A stretch of DNA of 64,000 nucleotides from Lantana camara (taxonomy: Eukaryota; Streptophyta; Magnoliopsida; Lamiales; Verbenaceae): the NCBI GenBank assembly GCA_037501455.1, contig CM074856.1:50187001-50251000 (forward strand). The letters are read 5' to 3'. The position numbers were made by a program, and so were the translations under genes. This document shows positions 63,651 to 64,000 of the stretch, in pieces (position 1 is the first letter of the stretch; every line of letters begins with the position of its first letter). The notes under the pieces were generated by a model that was not told the DNA's origin, did no database searches, and was given only the letters and a program-made list of their open reading frames with translations.

Positions 63651-64000
63651 CATCAGAATGGTCGCTTTTAATTTTTTTTTTATTTTCCCAAGCTTCCAAC
63701 CGCCAATCGTAGGCTTTTCCACACACACTGCATGTTGATCTTGATAAATTTGGATTTTTCTGGTGCAACATTGGGGTGTAACCCCAAAACCGAAACCATT
63801 ATCATAGACTAGTTCCTTGAGAGTTGGGATGAACCCCAAGCCTGGGTTCGCCAGGATTGAACACAACCGCCCAAACGTGATGGAACAGGCTCCCCAAGGG
63901 TGTAGGGCAAGATAAGGGACGCTGATCTTCATTTTGGGCCAAAGGGAGGGGCATATCTATCGAGCGATCTCCGGTATCTATCACTAGATCCTCCATCAGA

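Larger units (their letters stand above)
11031..64000. repeat. 343-bp satellite array, main block (about 154 monomers)
   Basis: Uninterrupted head-to-tail monomers with a period of 343 bp, all in one orientation, running off the right edge. Landmarks in nearly every monomer are AAGCTT (HindIII), ACTAGT (SpeI), CCACACACACTGCATG, the dyad TTGGGGTGTAACCCCAA (or its TATCCCC variant), GAACCCCAAGCCTGGGTTC and a poly-T run of about 8-17 bases. Two base variants recur: GGTTCGCCAGG or GGTTCGCAAGG, and GTAACCCC or GTATCCCC. A monomer of 343 bp is close to two nucleosome repeats, as in many plant pericentromeric or subtelomeric satellites; location cannot be told from sequence. No genes, tRNAs, rRNAs or second transposon insertion are visible in this 53 kb. 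Minus-strand ORFs (61, 65 and 84 codons per monomer; up to 218 codons where indels shift frame) are recurrent by-products. Confidence 0.97.

Noticed and set aside
1..64000. CRISPR array, because of the regular repeats
   Set aside because: Period and conservation are those of a contiguous plant satellite with no unique spacers, and the transposon is a eukaryotic LTR element.

Overview
The window is repetitive plant nuclear DNA and contains no host gene that I can support. It is a long tandem satellite array interrupted once by a full-length LTR retrotransposon. An angiosperm source, probably a eudicot, is inferred from three things: a Ty3/gypsy chromovirus of the plant Tekay/Del type, an initiator-Met primer-binding site typical of plant LTR elements, and a dinucleosome-sized satellite. 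I do not recognise the satellite family or the species.

Layout. Positions 1-1285 and 11031-64000 are satellite with a monomer of about 343 bp. Without the insertion this is roughly 158 head-to-tail monomers in one orientation. Positions 1286-11025 hold the retrotransposon on the minus strand. It has a 2474-bp 5' LTR (8552-11025), a primer-binding site, a leader, one gag-protease-RT-RNaseH-integrase-chromodomain reading frame broken by one in-frame TGA in RT, a polypurine tract and a 2493-bp 3' LTR (1286-3778). The element is flanked by a perfect 5-bp target-site duplication, TGGGA. The two LTRs differ by about nine substitutions and 19 bp of net indel, so the insertion is young.

The satellite is a mosaic of higher-order repeats whose period changes along the array. 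I see 7-monomer units at 14.5-21.6 kb and 3-monomer steps at 26.5-29.4 kb and 29.7-31.5 kb. There is a 16-monomer (5487-bp) unit with one partial and two nearly identical copies at 31.6-48.1 kb, 3/4-monomer steps at 50-53.6 kb, and 3/5/8-monomer steps at 56.4-63.6 kb. The retrotransposon cut into one of the 7-monomer units. Each monomer carries conserved dyad symmetries, a poly-T tract of variable length and, usually, a HindIII and a SpeI site.

The many minus-strand ORFs of 60-218 codons across the satellite are by-products of a 343-bp monomer with few stop codons. They are not annotated as genes. The most notable signals are the patchwork of HOR periods, the near-identical 5.4-kb satellite block, the competing hairpins in the monomer, and the palindrome cluster inside the LTRs.
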